A DNA stretch of 64,000 bases from Rivularia sp. PCC 7116 (GTDB lineage Bacteria; Cyanobacteriota; Cyanobacteriia; Cyanobacteriales; Nostocaceae), in assembly GCF_000316665.1 (NCBI RefSeq), contig NC_019678.1:930001-994000 (forward strand), written 5' to 3'. Of the stretch, positions 35,928 to 45,691 are shown piece by piece. The translations under genes were made by a program, and so were the position numbers. Each line of letters starts with the position of its first letter. The first letter of the stretch is position 1. The notes under the pieces are model-generated. The model was not told where the DNA came from and ran no database searches. It worked only from the letters and a program-made list of their open reading frames with translations.

Positions 35928-38099
35928 CTAATTACGATGAACTCCCGTCGAATACTCTTCTTCTTCGGGATATAAAATTTCATCTGCTTCTTCTTCAAAA
36001 CGAGATGTTGGTTCTTCAATAGTTAAATTTATATCAGCACCATTGATAACTGCTCCCAACAAACCCATCTCAGACTCAACTAATTCGTCAATAGCTTCAC
36101 CCAATATATTTTCTTGGGTGTAATTTGGTCGAGTTACCATTATCATACCGTCGCTATAAGGATGAATTAGCAAGGCATCGTTTGATAACCCTAAAGGAGT
36201 TGTATCCAAAATTACTAGATCGAATCGTTCTCTAGCATCTTCCATTAGTCTCCTGAGTTCGCTAGATTCTAAAACTGCTGCTGATTGGCGTAAAGGTCCA
36301 GGACTCGGTACAATATACAAATTTTCTATATCTGGAACCAGGCGAATGCATTCGCTGCTGCCATAGTAGCGTAAGGGTTCGACGTTGGCATCTGGGTCAA
36401 GATTGACATTTAGCGATTCGCAACGAGATTGCGATCGCAAATCTGTTTCGATAATTAATGTTCGTTTACCCGCACGAGCGGAAGCTATTCCCAAATTGTA
36501 AGCACTTGTGGTTTTACCTTCCAAACTACTAGTACTTGTAATCAGTACCACTTTGACTTTTCTGCCGCCAATCCGACGCAGGTTAGAACGGAATTTTTCT
36601 AAAATTTCCATGTAAGGAGATTCGGCAGAAAGCACTACCGGAACAAGCTCTTCGTCTGTTTCTTCAACTGACATGATAGGCAATTCAGCAAGTAGCAAAA
36701 CTTCTCGTTGTTTGAGTGCATTGCGAATATCTTCTTTTGTTTTGAAAGTACCTTCCAAAGAGCCCAATAAAAAGATAACACCACCGCCAATTAATAAACC
36801 TAAGAAACCACCTATACCTAAAGTTACAGGTATACTCTGAGAAGAGGTTGGTTGTGGTATAACCACTGGTGGTTGAGTAATCGCTAAAGTACTTACAGTT
36901 TCCGCTTCAGCTGTTTTAGCATCTGCCAATTTGGCTTGCATCTGGTCGTAGACTGCTTTTTTTAAAGTGACCTGCTGCAATAAGCGAGAACGTTCTAATT
37001 GCTTATTGGGTATTAAAGCGTAATCTCGCTGAAGTCTGGCTTCTTCTTGCACCAAATCAATTAATTGTCTTTGTAAAGTTTCCCGTTGAGTTTGTAAAGC
37101 CACTAATTGATTTGCTAATTGCTGTCGGGCGGGGTCTAAATTGCTTTGAGCGCGGACTCCAGAAACATTGGGAAGGGGAGCAGTGTTTCCACCACCACCA
37201 ACTACTTCAGCCGCGCGTTCTTGTAGTAGTCGTTCGTAAGCTTGTTTTTGACGGCGAAACTGAACCATAGTGGGGTGAGTCGGACGTAGATCTTTTCTCA
37301 AAATCTCCATCTGCGATTCAACTTGATAAATCTGGCTGCGTAGATTGGCGATAATTGGATCTGCACTTAAAGCTGAAGAAGTATATGCTTGCTGAGCGCT
37401 TAACCCTAGTCTTTGTTGCAAACTACGAATCTGGGCATCAATACCAGAAACAGCTAGTTTGATTTGCCTTTGTTGATTTTGGCTACTGGTGATACCGCTT
37501 AGCAAACTGCCATTTTCAGCAGCCAGAATTGCCGGACGCTCTATCTTATCGTATTGTTCGAGTTTCTTCTCAGCCTCTTGCAACTCTTGACTAACTTTTG
37601 GTAGCCTTTCTTCAATTTTATCAATAATCTTCTGCAATCGACCGCTATTAATATCTCCACTCAATTGCACCATTGCTTGCATTAAAGCAAACACTATTTG
37701 TTGCGCTCTTTTAGCTTCGGTATCTAGATATTTAATCGTAATAGCACCAGCACTTAACTGACCATCCATTCCAACTTCAGGGACGCTTACCGAAAGACTG
37801 CTACCTATTTTTTTTGGTTTTACATTGACTTTTTCTGCTACAGCTTCAATTATTTTGTCTTGTGTTAAAACTTCTTTTGATAATGCCAAACCTTTTTGCT
37901 GAATTTCACTACCGGTGGCCGAAAAGCTAACCGGCGGACTAGTGTAAGCTAAGGCACCATTAGCAACGAATTTGCGTGGTGGTTCTGGTTGTACGGCTAA
38001 TATAGTTGAACCCGCAACAACTAAACCAAAACTCGCTAATCCTATCCATTTGTATTTTTCAAAAGCAATTAGATAGCGCTTAACAATTGGTGGAGTCAT
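35928..38099 (-). CDS. exopolysaccharide co-polymerase / BY-kinase (Wzc-like)
   Basis: The inner-membrane protein controls chain length and export of extracellular polysaccharide. A Wzz-like N-terminal domain with a membrane helix at about 18-36 is followed by a long periplasmic coiled coil and a second membrane helix near 425-445. The cytoplasmic kinase domain shows Walker A-type STSSLEGKTTSAYN at about 525-538 and Walker B-like LVILDTTPLG at about 637. The C-terminal tail has only two tyrosines (LYPEEEEYSTG), so the tyrosine cluster is reduced. It follows the wza-like gene in a minus-strand EPS/exosortase block, 66 bases away. Confidence 0.9.
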   Translation of the reverse strand: MTPPIVKRYLIAFEKYKWIGLASFGLVVAGSTILAVQPEPPRKFVANGALAYTSPPVSFSATGSEIQQKGLALSKEVLTQDKIIEAVAEKVNVKPKKIGSSLSVSVPEVGMDGQLSAGAITIKYLDTEAKRAQQIVFALMQAMVQLSGDINSGRLQKIIDKIEERLPKVSQELQEAEKKLEQYDKIERPAILAAENGSLLSGITSSQNQQRQIKLAVSGIDAQIRSLQQRLGLSAQQAYTSSALSADPIIANLRSQIYQVESQMEILRKDLRPTHPTMVQFRRQKQAYERLLQERAAEVVGGGGNTAPLPNVSGVRAQSNLDPARQQLANQLVALQTQRETLQRQLIDLVQEEARLQRDYALIPNKQLERSRLLQQVTLKKAVYDQMQAKLADAKTAEAETVSTLAITQPPVVIPQPTSSQSIPVTLGIGGFLGLLIGGGVIFLLGSLEGTFKTKEDIRNALKQREVLLLAELPIMSVEETDEELVPVVLSAESPYMEILEKFRSNLRRIGGRKVKVVLITSTSSLEGKTTSAYNLGIASARAGKRTLIIETDLRSQSRCESLNVNLDPDANVEPLRYYGSSECIRLVPDIENLYIVPSPGPLRQSAAVLESSELRRLMEDARERFDLVILDTTPLGLSNDALLIHPYSDGMIMVTRPNYTQENILGEAIDELVESEMGLLGAVINGADINLTIEEPTSRFEEEADEILYPEEEEYSTGVHRN

Positions 38100-38165
38100 G
38101 GCAAAGGTAGATACAAACAGAATTTACAGGATACAGGAGGTATAAAAGTTAATTTATATTGGTAT

Positions 38166-39536
38166 TTAGAAGGTGAAGGCTTCAAAAAAGCGAACAAAGG
38201 ACTGAACATCAATGAAAGGTCTGGTAACATTTGAAAGAAAGTTGGTAATTTTACCAATTAAATTTCGACCGACAACTATTACATCGTTGTCTTGCAATGC
38301 CACGTTTTGAGAGGCATCTCCTCTAAATGCCTTTCTGGCGTTTAGTTTTTGGGTTACTGCTGTGCCTTGTTCGGGATCGAAGCGTACTAAAGCAATATCT
38401 TTTAGATCGGAACGATCAATACTTACACTTCCTAAAGCATCAATAAAATTACTGCCATTGGGTAAATTTTGAGTAATTATTCCCCCAGCAGCATAATTTA
38501 AGACACGAACTCTAATTACAGGCTGTGCTAAAGTTGAACGTGAAACCACGTTACGGTCATAACCATCATCCATAGCTAATTCACGGCGCGGAATGATTAT
38601 TGAGTCTCCATCTTGTAAGCGCAGAGTCGGGAAACTTCCGCCAGAAAGCAAGGGAGTATAAAAATCTATATTTTGCGAGACTACTGAACCATCTATGAGC
38701 TTGCGACGTACCTGAATTTGTCGTAAATCTGCCGTTTGAGTTGACCCTCCAGCAGTCCGCAACACATCAAGAATGCGGGGCAATGCTGGATTAACAGCAT
38801 AAACTCCAGGTCTAGTGATTTCTCCGGCTACATTTACTTGAATTGGTCGCGGTGACAATAAAGAAACGGTGGCAACAGGATCTACTTGAATAGGTTCTAA
38901 ACCCAAACGAATTTTTTCTTGCGCTTCTTCTAAAGTTAAACCTTTTACCGAAATCTTTCCTAATCTAGGTACTGTGATGTTACCTTCTATATCTACTGGC
39001 GCTTGAAAATTTAAAGGAGGACGTTGTGCGACTAATGCTAAAGTAACGCTCGGTTCAACAACAAAACGATTCAAGACATTACGAATTTTTGCTTGAGCTT
39101 GTTCTAAGGTTAAACCTTGGAGGGATACTGTTCCAGCCAAAGGGACTATAACGTTTCCCTGGCGATTAATCGATGCTTGAAAGCTCAAATCGGGGAAACG
39201 CTGTACTATCACAGTAATTGCATCTCCCGTTCCCAAACGGTAACGACCTTCGGGTGATTCCACAAGTATGCCGATTAAGTCGCCCGTTCCTAGAAGATAT
39301 CTAGTGAATTGAGGCGAAATTTCTCCATCATCACTTAAGGGAGACGGAGATAGAAACTCCTGCTCCGGCGGAGGTGCTAGAAGTGGTTCGACTGGATCTG
39401 ATTGTGGAAGTCGTTGTTTTTGCGGTATCTGAGCAAAAATAGGTTGGGAAGCTGTTGCTAAAAAAACACTTATTTGAAGACTAGCAACACAAAAGGCATT
39501 AAATGCACGCATATGAAGTAATCGAGCTATAAACAT
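38166..39536 (-). CDS. polysaccharide export outer-membrane protein (Wza-like)
   Basis: This secreted protein should form the outer-membrane channel for exopolysaccharide. A signal peptide lies in the first 35 residues (ending IFAQ). Two similar Poly_export (BexD/CtrA) blocks follow at about 85-175 and 180-215, each with a GxI/VxVPxxG-type core. SLBB (ubiquitin-like) modules follow at about 215-400, with VAGEITRPGVYAV and DNDVIVVGR. Another Met occurs eight codons in (39512) and could be the true start. It is directly upstream of the Wzc-like gene and downstream of the cyanoexosortase pair. Confidence 0.9.
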   Translation of the reverse strand: MFIARLLHMRAFNAFCVASLQISVFLATASQPIFAQIPQKQRLPQSDPVEPLLAPPPEQEFLSPSPLSDDGEISPQFTRYLLGTGDLIGILVESPEGRYRLGTGDAITVIVQRFPDLSFQASINRQGNVIVPLAGTVSLQGLTLEQAQAKIRNVLNRFVVEPSVTLALVAQRPPLNFQAPVDIEGNITVPRLGKISVKGLTLEEAQEKIRLGLEPIQVDPVATVSLLSPRPIQVNVAGEITRPGVYAVNPALPRILDVLRTAGGSTQTADLRQIQVRRKLIDGSVVSQNIDFYTPLLSGGSFPTLRLQDGDSIIIPRRELAMDDGYDRNVVSRSTLAQPVIRVRVLNYAAGGIITQNLPNGSNFIDALGSVSIDRSDLKDIALVRFDPEQGTAVTQKLNARKAFRGDASQNVALQDNDVIVVGRNLIGKITNFLSNVTRPFIDVQSFVRFFEAFTF

Positions 39537-39689
39537 CTGTGCTTCACAATCGCCGATCGAAGGCGTAAAAATGGAAAAATGCCCCTTTATAAAATACTGA
39601 AATTATCTATTATTTATATATTATTTTATACTTTGATTCACCCTCTATTGTCTAAAATACTGTTAAAACAAAAAATATCCAGATTTTAT

Positions 39690-40403
39690 TCAAGTATTAA
39701 AATTAAACAATCTAGTTTGCACTGTTTCACCAATAGACTTTACTTGTTCCCAGGTTGTTTCAACTTCCCCTAAAGGCTCCATTGGAATAAATAAGCTAAC
39801 AGCAACCCAGGGAACGCGCTGCTTATGCCACTGTGCAAACTGGTCTGCCCAGAACCAATTTAAAGGAGAAAAATGCCCACCGTTGGGCATTGCATACCAC
39901 TGCAAAGCTGCAAAAGTTTGTTGTTTGCTATGGGCACGGAAAAATCTTGCTTTCACCTTAGTTTCTTCTTTCACTTGTGGCTGTTTAACAGCGAACTTAG
40001 CCTGCCTATACTGAGCAACCTGCCACTCTCCCCACTGCATTCTTCCCCAACTATCAATTTCCGTCCATTCTACCTGGGGTTGGTCTTTGGGACCATTCTG
40101 AGGCAATAGAAGCAATATAGCCGTTTGCTTTCCACCGTCTTTTTCCATAATTTGCAAAGACCATTTACCAGAACCGAGCATCTGCTCCTGTTGTTGAGTA
40201 ATTTTCCAGCCAGGTATAGCTAAACCTGTTTTACGCAACTTCTTTATTTCTCCAAGGTTGATAATGGGTGGTGGCTGTTTCCATTGCCATTTGCCTTCGA
40301 GGTATCCTGGTAGTGCCCCTATCGCCAGTAACAGCACTAATAATACAAGTGCTGCCATCTGTAAAAACTGACGCTCCTTAAAAAAACGGGGAAGGGAAAT
40401 CAT
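39690..40403 (-). CDS. cyanoexosortase-associated protein
   Basis: The 237-residue protein has one N-terminal membrane helix (about 15-32) and an extracytoplasmic domain. It resembles proteins found with cyanobacterial exosortases, the type B system partner. These carry an EpsI-like domain. Recognisable stretches are GYLEGKWQWKQPP near 30-42, LSLQ/WSLQIMEKDG near 80, and an RFFRAHSKQQTFAALQWYAMPN region near 152. The function of the partner is unknown. It sits 110 bases downstream of the cyanoexosortase gene on the same strand, which supports the assignment. Confidence 0.72.
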   Translation of the reverse strand: MISLPRFFKERQFLQMAALVLLVLLLAIGALPGYLEGKWQWKQPPPIINLGEIKKLRKTGLAIPGWKITQQQEQMLGSGKWSLQIMEKDGGKQTAILLLLPQNGPKDQPQVEWTEIDSWGRMQWGEWQVAQYRQAKFAVKQPQVKEETKVKARFFRAHSKQQTFAALQWYAMPNGGHFSPLNWFWADQFAQWHKQRVPWVAVSLFIPMEPLGEVETTWEQVKSIGETVQTRLFNFNT

Positions 40404-40513
40404 TGAATGAAATATTAACTACAAAAGACAAAATTGTACTTTTTATACCGGCTAACTGAGTTCAGTAATTTCAACAGTCCTGCACGTATTGCTGCGGTAT
40501 TGACAGCAGATTA

Positions 40514-41410
40514 TTACCGTTCGTTACCTTCTAATTCCCGAACCGGGCTTTCGGAAAAATAGCTATCAATCCAGTTAATTACTGGTATTAATACTAGCAA
40601 CATACAAGCAGAATAGAGGTCTCCACCCCAACTGTCATGCAGCCAATGAAAAGCACCATCTTGTTCGGTAGCGTGAAAAAAGGTTAATAAAGTATTCCGA
40701 ATTATGTTGGCGGTAACGCTGATAATTACTGCTACAAATAGAAACCAAGAACTTTTACGTTTAGAAGATAAAGTATCGGTCCAAAACAGTAAAATTAAGC
40801 CAACATAAATAGTAGTAAACAGCATTTTTAAACCAGCACAATACGGCGCAACTTCTACTATTCGCCCTCTTGCGTATATATTAATTCCATCTACAACTAC
40901 AGGCAGACCAAACTGATTGAGAATAAACCCGGCAGTTCCGGCAATGAAGCTTTGCAAAGGTAAAGTAAAGGGTGCAATTAAGTAAGGTACAGAATTAGGA
41001 GTTGCCAATAAAACTAGTAGTAAAGGAAAACTCTGTAATTTAAAACCTTCAATTCCTTTCAACCACAAACACAATCCAGTTAGTATTACGGGCAAAGAAA
41101 GGTTTACCCATTCACCAACACCGCTAACGTAGAAAACTGCTCCCAATGCCAATAAGATGGCTCCAAGGACATGAGTTTTATCTGGTAGTCTTACCCATTG
41201 TTTACGATTCATCCAAACTAGATAAGCCGCAAATGGAAAACCAATAATACCATGACTAAAATATTCATGTTCCGTACTTATATTTTTGCTTATCCACCCG
41301 TCGTACCAATAATGGACTAAAGGAGCATACAGCAATACTAATATACCTAGTATTATAAAATTAAATATTTGTGGTGAAATTGAACGTCTTACTTGATGCT
41401 GAGTTAACAT
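40514..41410 (-). CDS. cyanoexosortase (probably type B)
   Basis: This is a polytopic membrane protein with about eight helices, of the exosortase/archaeosortase family. Exosortases are transpeptidase-like enzymes that process proteins with a PEP-CTERM sorting tail and are linked to exopolysaccharide secretion. The catalytic cysteine is in VEVAPYCAGLKML (about residue 190), the arginine in ANIIRNTLLTFFH (about 237), and the histidine in FHWLHDSWGGDLYS (about 257). I judge it to be the cyanobacterial type B form by its overall sequence and by its associated partner downstream. It heads an EPS export block. No PEP-CTERM substrate was noticed in this window. Confidence 0.85.
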   Translation of the reverse strand: MLTQHQVRRSISPQIFNFIILGILVLLYAPLVHYWYDGWISKNISTEHEYFSHGIIGFPFAAYLVWMNRKQWVRLPDKTHVLGAILLALGAVFYVSGVGEWVNLSLPVILTGLCLWLKGIEGFKLQSFPLLLVLLATPNSVPYLIAPFTLPLQSFIAGTAGFILNQFGLPVVVDGINIYARGRIVEVAPYCAGLKMLFTTIYVGLILLFWTDTLSSKRKSSWFLFVAVIISVTANIIRNTLLTFFHATEQDGAFHWLHDSWGGDLYSACMLLVLIPVINWIDSYFSESPVRELEGNER

Positions 41411-41708
41411 AATTTAAGTTAATTCATATTCTAAAGTTAGATAAAAAGTGGCAGAATTAAATCTATTTATGATTTGTATATCGGATTTTGTATAGCTCTA
41501 AATCTAGAGTCAAACTTAGGCTTTGTATAAGTTCAATCAAATTATGGATAAATTTAGTTGAACTCAACTTTCCAGATAGTCGGATTCTACAAAAGTTTCA
41601 TAGAAAAAACTTTTCTGATTTTAAGCCTAATCTTTACATAAACACTGCCAGTTTAAAATGTTTTATGCCAACCTACATCCGATATCTTTGAAACAATTAA
41701 ATCAGCTT

Positions 41709-42875
41709 CTAAATATGCAGAAGCTTACCTTGCTTTTCGCTAACTAATGATGCAATGACAGCTACTACCTCCTTAACCTGACTGCTGGTTAAACCAGGAT
41801 ACATAGGTAAGGATAGTATTTGTTTTGCTAGCTTTTCAGAATGGGGGAAGTCTCCCATTTTATAGCACAAATTGCTAAAAGCTGGCTGGAGATGGCAGGG
41901 AATTGGATAGTGAATTCCTGTTTGGATTCCCAAGGCAGCAAGCTTTTCCTGAATTTCTTCCCTTTGTAAAGGACAGGATTCATCTACTTTTATTACATAA
42001 AGATGATAAACATGTCCGTCACCACTTTGATTTTCTATGGGAGTAATTCCCATTGATTTCAAAGGTGCTAGTTCGCTATCGTACTGTCTGGCTATTTCCA
42101 GACGGTTGGCATTCCACCCTGCTAAATGAGGTAGTTTTTGATGCAGCACTGCTGCTTGTAAAGTATCTAAACGACTATTGGTTCCCGCTTCAACGTGAAA
42201 ATATTTTTTCGATGCACCATAATTCCGCAAGCGCACCATTTTTTGTGCTACTTCAGTATCTTTTGTTACTAGTATTCCACCGTCACCAAATGCACCCAAA
42301 TTCTTGCTAGGATAAAAACTATAAGCTGCTGCTATTCCCAAAGAACCTGCTTTGTAACCGTCTCTATGGGCTAAATGTGCTTGTGCTGCATCTTCAAAAA
42401 TCATTAAATCATGCCTTTGGGCAAAATTAATTAATTCTTGAGGAGACACTACCTGACCGTACAAATGCACTGGAACAATAGCTTTAGTTTTTAATGTAAC
42501 TGCATTTTCTGCTGCTGCTAAATCTATTAAAGCAGTATTTGGGTCACAATCAACAAAAACTGGTGTCGCACCAGCACGTAGAACTCCAATTAATGTTGCA
42601 ACAAAAGTATTTGCAGGTAGTATAACCTCCGAGCCCGCACCGATATTACAAGCTTGTAACCCAAGGGCGATCGCATCGGTTCCACAAGCAACTCCAACAC
42701 CATATTCGGCACCGCAGGCTGAGGCAAATTCTGCCTCAAAATCACTTAGTGCTTTACCTAAAATAAAATCTCCCCGCTCCAATACATCTTCAATAGCTTG
42801 CCGCATTTGTTTTTGAATTGATTGATGCTGCAAACTTAAGTCTACAAAAGGAATTTTTACATTTACATCATTCAT
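41709..42875 (-). CDS. DegT/DnrJ/EryC1/StrS family PLP aminotransferase
   Basis: This sugar aminotransferase-like protein probably transfers an amino group to a nucleotide-sugar ketone for an exopolysaccharide. The PLP lysine is in FYPSKNLGAFGDGG (about residue 188), and the phosphate-binding aspartate and other motifs appear in GVACGTDAIALGL (about 63) and IFEDAAQAHLA (about 159). At 388 residues it is a full-length enzyme. It lies 298 bases upstream of the cyanoexosortase gene on the same strand, so it may belong to the EPS locus. No direct donor enzyme is visible. The sugar is unknown. Confidence 0.9.
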   Translation of the reverse strand: MNDVNVKIPFVDLSLQHQSIQKQMRQAIEDVLERGDFILGKALSDFEAEFASACGAEYGVGVACGTDAIALGLQACNIGAGSEVILPANTFVATLIGVLRAGATPVFVDCDPNTALIDLAAAENAVTLKTKAIVPVHLYGQVVSPQELINFAQRHDLMIFEDAAQAHLAHRDGYKAGSLGIAAAYSFYPSKNLGAFGDGGILVTKDTEVAQKMVRLRNYGASKKYFHVEAGTNSRLDTLQAAVLHQKLPHLAGWNANRLEIARQYDSELAPLKSMGITPIENQSGDGHVYHLYVIKVDESCPLQREEIQEKLAALGIQTGIHYPIPCHLQPAFSNLCYKMGDFPHSEKLAKQILSLPMYPGLTSSQVKEVVAVIASLVSEKQGKLLHI

Positions 42876-43854
42876 CTAATTCGTAGCCTCTTTATTTTTT
42901 TATACCTGTCTTATCTATTTATGACTAACCACTTAAAAATCAGCAAACGAAAAATGATGAAGGTTGTGTAAATTATTTATCAATTTAATTTTATATCCAG
43001 CAACCTTTAATATTTCATTGATGTTTTGCTATTTTTTATATTATTTTGTCTTATCTTTATGATAATTATCTAAGTTGTCTTTTTAGTAATTAATCGCTCA
43101 GTGCTTTTGAGGAAGATATTTCACAATAGTTAATTTCCTAAAAGCTCATAAAGAAAGACTTAATTCAATTAAATCCAGGACTAAGGCTGCGCGTCACACA
43201 ACTCGGGTGGTGCCGTACACTGATTGCTTTATTATTCCCTTAACAATTAATCTGTGTACAAGCACCCTACAGCATAAATGTGCCAGTTGCGACCATTCCT
43301 AAAATCAATTAAATAATTTTTTCAATTTGCATCATATTATACATTTGCATTATTACCATAGTTTTTAACTATTTTTATATTTAATAATTAAAAAATCGAT
43401 AAAAAGTAGATGAAAATACTCAAAACATTTTCATTATCTATGAATAAAATTGACTTTATTCAATCACTTATCTAATTACCATTCATAGTTTTTCCAATGA
43501 ATACAGACAACAGTGTATCCACTATAAAAAAATATGATTAATAGAAAATTCAGTAGACCTACGGGGACAATTTGATATGCCAATAAATAATAGTTTTAGT
43601 TTTTTGTTAAAAGCAAATTATTTTATTTATGAACCATAAGGCATAACAGATATAACCGCAACTTAGTCGATACACCGCCATAGCAGTTTAACTGCTCCAA
43701 CAATATGCTTTTTATCGGTATGAATTCCCCATGCGATCAAAAAAAATCTAGCAAACTGTTTGTCTAAGGTGAATTTGGGGAATGCTTATGAATAGTAAAG
43801 ACTTAGAAATAAAAGTTACATGAAATATAGTTTCCAAGAACAATTAAGGTAGCA
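42876..43854. other. AT-rich spacer of almost 1 kb
   Basis: No convincing ORF is seen between the divergent DegT and GAF genes. A GC-richer patch at about 43170-43210 (GGCTGCGCGTCACACAACTC) stands out in otherwise very AT-rich DNA. Promoters are expected, and a small RNA is possible. Confidence 0.5.
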
Positions 43855-43860
43855 GTGGTA

Positions 43861-45411
43861 ATGGTAGAGCCTGAAAACAGAATGTTTGCCCAAAAAGATG
43901 GTTGGGCAACGCCAGAAAATTTAGAGCAGCAACGGCTTCAAGCTTTATTGAAGTTGGGTTTGCGGCAGCCAGAAACAATCCCGGTTTTTGAGGAAGCGAC
44001 TCAAACTGCCGCACACTTCCTCGAAGCACCTATTTCAATTCTGGGTTTTATAGATAACGAGCGTCACTGGTTTAAGTCTGCTGTAGGTTTATCACGCTTA
44101 GGACTAATGAATCAACTAGCGCAAACCCGCCAACTCTCACGCCAAGAATCTTTCTGTACCCAGGTAGTAGAAAGTTTGCAAATAGTAGCGATTAACGATA
44201 CTCATAAATTAGAAAAAACAGAACTAGTTACCGGAAAACTAGTACAGGAGTATGGAATTCGTGCCTATGTGGGAGTACCACTTATTGATGCTCAAGGGCA
44301 TTGTTTGGGCGCATTAGCAGTAATGGATTTAATGCCGCGCAACTTTACAACCCGAGATATCGAATTTTTACAAATAATTGCTCGTTGGAGCATGAGTGAG
44401 TTTGAGCGTAATCGCTTGCTGCAAGCCCCTCCAGTAAAAACGGTTTCTTCTAGCAATACTAATAAGCTCGAAGAAGTTACAACTTCGGAAATCAAAATTA
44501 GCGCTCCAGCTTTTCAAGACTCAGTTTTTACCAGTCAATTAAAATTACAGCTTTTAGGACAATTGACTCAAGAATTGCGTACTCCTTTAACATCAGTCTT
44601 AGGTATGGCTAGTGTTTTAGGGCGAGAAATTTATGGTCCTTTGACAACTAAGCAAAGAGAATATCTAGAAATTATTCAGCATAGCGGTAGATATTTGCTT
44701 TCCTTGGTAAATGAGATCTCTGAGTTGGGGGCAATGGATGACACGAATACCGAACTTAACCTGGCTCCCGTTGATATTGAAATGCTTTGCCAGCAAGCTA
44801 TCAATACTTTGGAAGAAGCAGCAGCCCGTCGAGAGCAAGATATTCGTCTATCTATAGAACCTGGACGAAATCGTATTTTACCTTTAGATAAAGATAAAGT
44901 GCGGCAGATTTTGTATCATCTGATTTTCAGTGTGATTCAACTTTCTGCAACGGGTAGTATTGTTAGAATTCATGTTTCTTATAAGGAAGATGCTTTAAAC
45001 CTGACTATTTGGGTTTCTCATCCTTGGTTAGGAGAAGGAATCACAGAAGTAGATCCCTATTTCCGTCTTTCTCAAATATCTTCTATGGAACTTGCATCCG
45101 ATATCAACTCAGTATTCAATCAGAATTCTCCAAGCAAAGAAACAGTAAATAGTATGCCTTCGAGAGAGGATAATTTACAAACAACAGAGAATTTTTCTTC
45201 TGGTGGAATTGCTGTAGATTCATCTAATAATGAAGAAAAAGCACAGTCTGGTGGAGTTTCTCGCGAAACTTTGGGTTTATTGCTTAGTTGTCAGTTAGCA
45301 GAGCTACACGGAGGAGACATCACAATTCAGGGTTCGCCAGAATCGGGATACCGCTACGTACTTTCTTTGCCTATAGATCAAGGCAGCACTGAAGCAATCC
45401 CAGATGCATAA
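43861..45411 (+). CDS. GAF domain protein with degenerate histidine-kinase region
   Basis: The first half (about 40-185) is a GAF sensor domain. The second half has the dimerisation-and-phospho-acceptor shape of a histidine kinase: LGQLTQELRTPLTSVLGM at about 245. However, the usual histidine in HELRTPL is a glutamine. The ATP-binding domain is likewise degenerate: the N-box reads LYHLIFSVIQLSATG, without the NLxxNA asparagine, and the G-boxes DxGxG and GxGLGL are not seen. About 75 variable residues interrupt this region. So it is likely a pseudokinase acting by binding or scaffolding. Start may be the ATG at 43861 or the GTG at 43855. IctB follows 280 bases downstream. Confidence 0.82.
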   Translation: MVEPENRMFAQKDGWATPENLEQQRLQALLKLGLRQPETIPVFEEATQTAAHFLEAPISILGFIDNERHWFKSAVGLSRLGLMNQLAQTRQLSRQESFCTQVVESLQIVAINDTHKLEKTELVTGKLVQEYGIRAYVGVPLIDAQGHCLGALAVMDLMPRNFTTRDIEFLQIIARWSMSEFERNRLLQAPPVKTVSSSNTNKLEEVTTSEIKISAPAFQDSVFTSQLKLQLLGQLTQELRTPLTSVLGMASVLGREIYGPLTTKQREYLEIIQHSGRYLLSLVNEISELGAMDDTNTELNLAPVDIEMLCQQAINTLEEAAARREQDIRLSIEPGRNRILPLDKDKVRQILYHLIFSVIQLSATGSIVRIHVSYKEDALNLTIWVSHPWLGEGITEVDPYFRLSQISSMELASDINSVFNQNSPSKETVNSMPSREDNLQTTENFSSGGIAVDSSNNEEKAQSGGVSRETLGLLLSCQLAELHGGDITIQGSPESGYRYVLSLPIDQGSTEAIPDA

Positions 45412-45691
45412 TCCATGCGGTTATTCATTGCTCTGCCAACAATATGCAGATTAGCATCGAAGCAAAATTTTCGGATTATAGGTAATTTGTAATGATTTAT
45501 AGGTAAGTGGTAATAGTTAAAGACAAAACTATTACCACAATACTAAAACTGGAAATTATATTAACGATCTCATTCATAATTAAGTTAATAATTTCCTAAA
45601 TGCAGTCTACATTATTACTTTTTTTGGGCTAAGCACATTATTATTAGTCCAGGATTTTCGCTCGATGCTAATTGACTAAGGCTGGACTTGT

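Noticed and set aside
41488-41691. 67-aa plus-strand ORF between the exosortase and DegT genes
   Set aside because: No similarity, no ribosome site and composition like the surrounding AT-rich spacer.
43170-43290. Possible tRNA or Yfr-type small RNA in the spacer
   Set aside because: No tRNA cloverleaf and no Yfr1 ACTCCTCACAC or Yfr2 motif was found, so no RNA gene is called.
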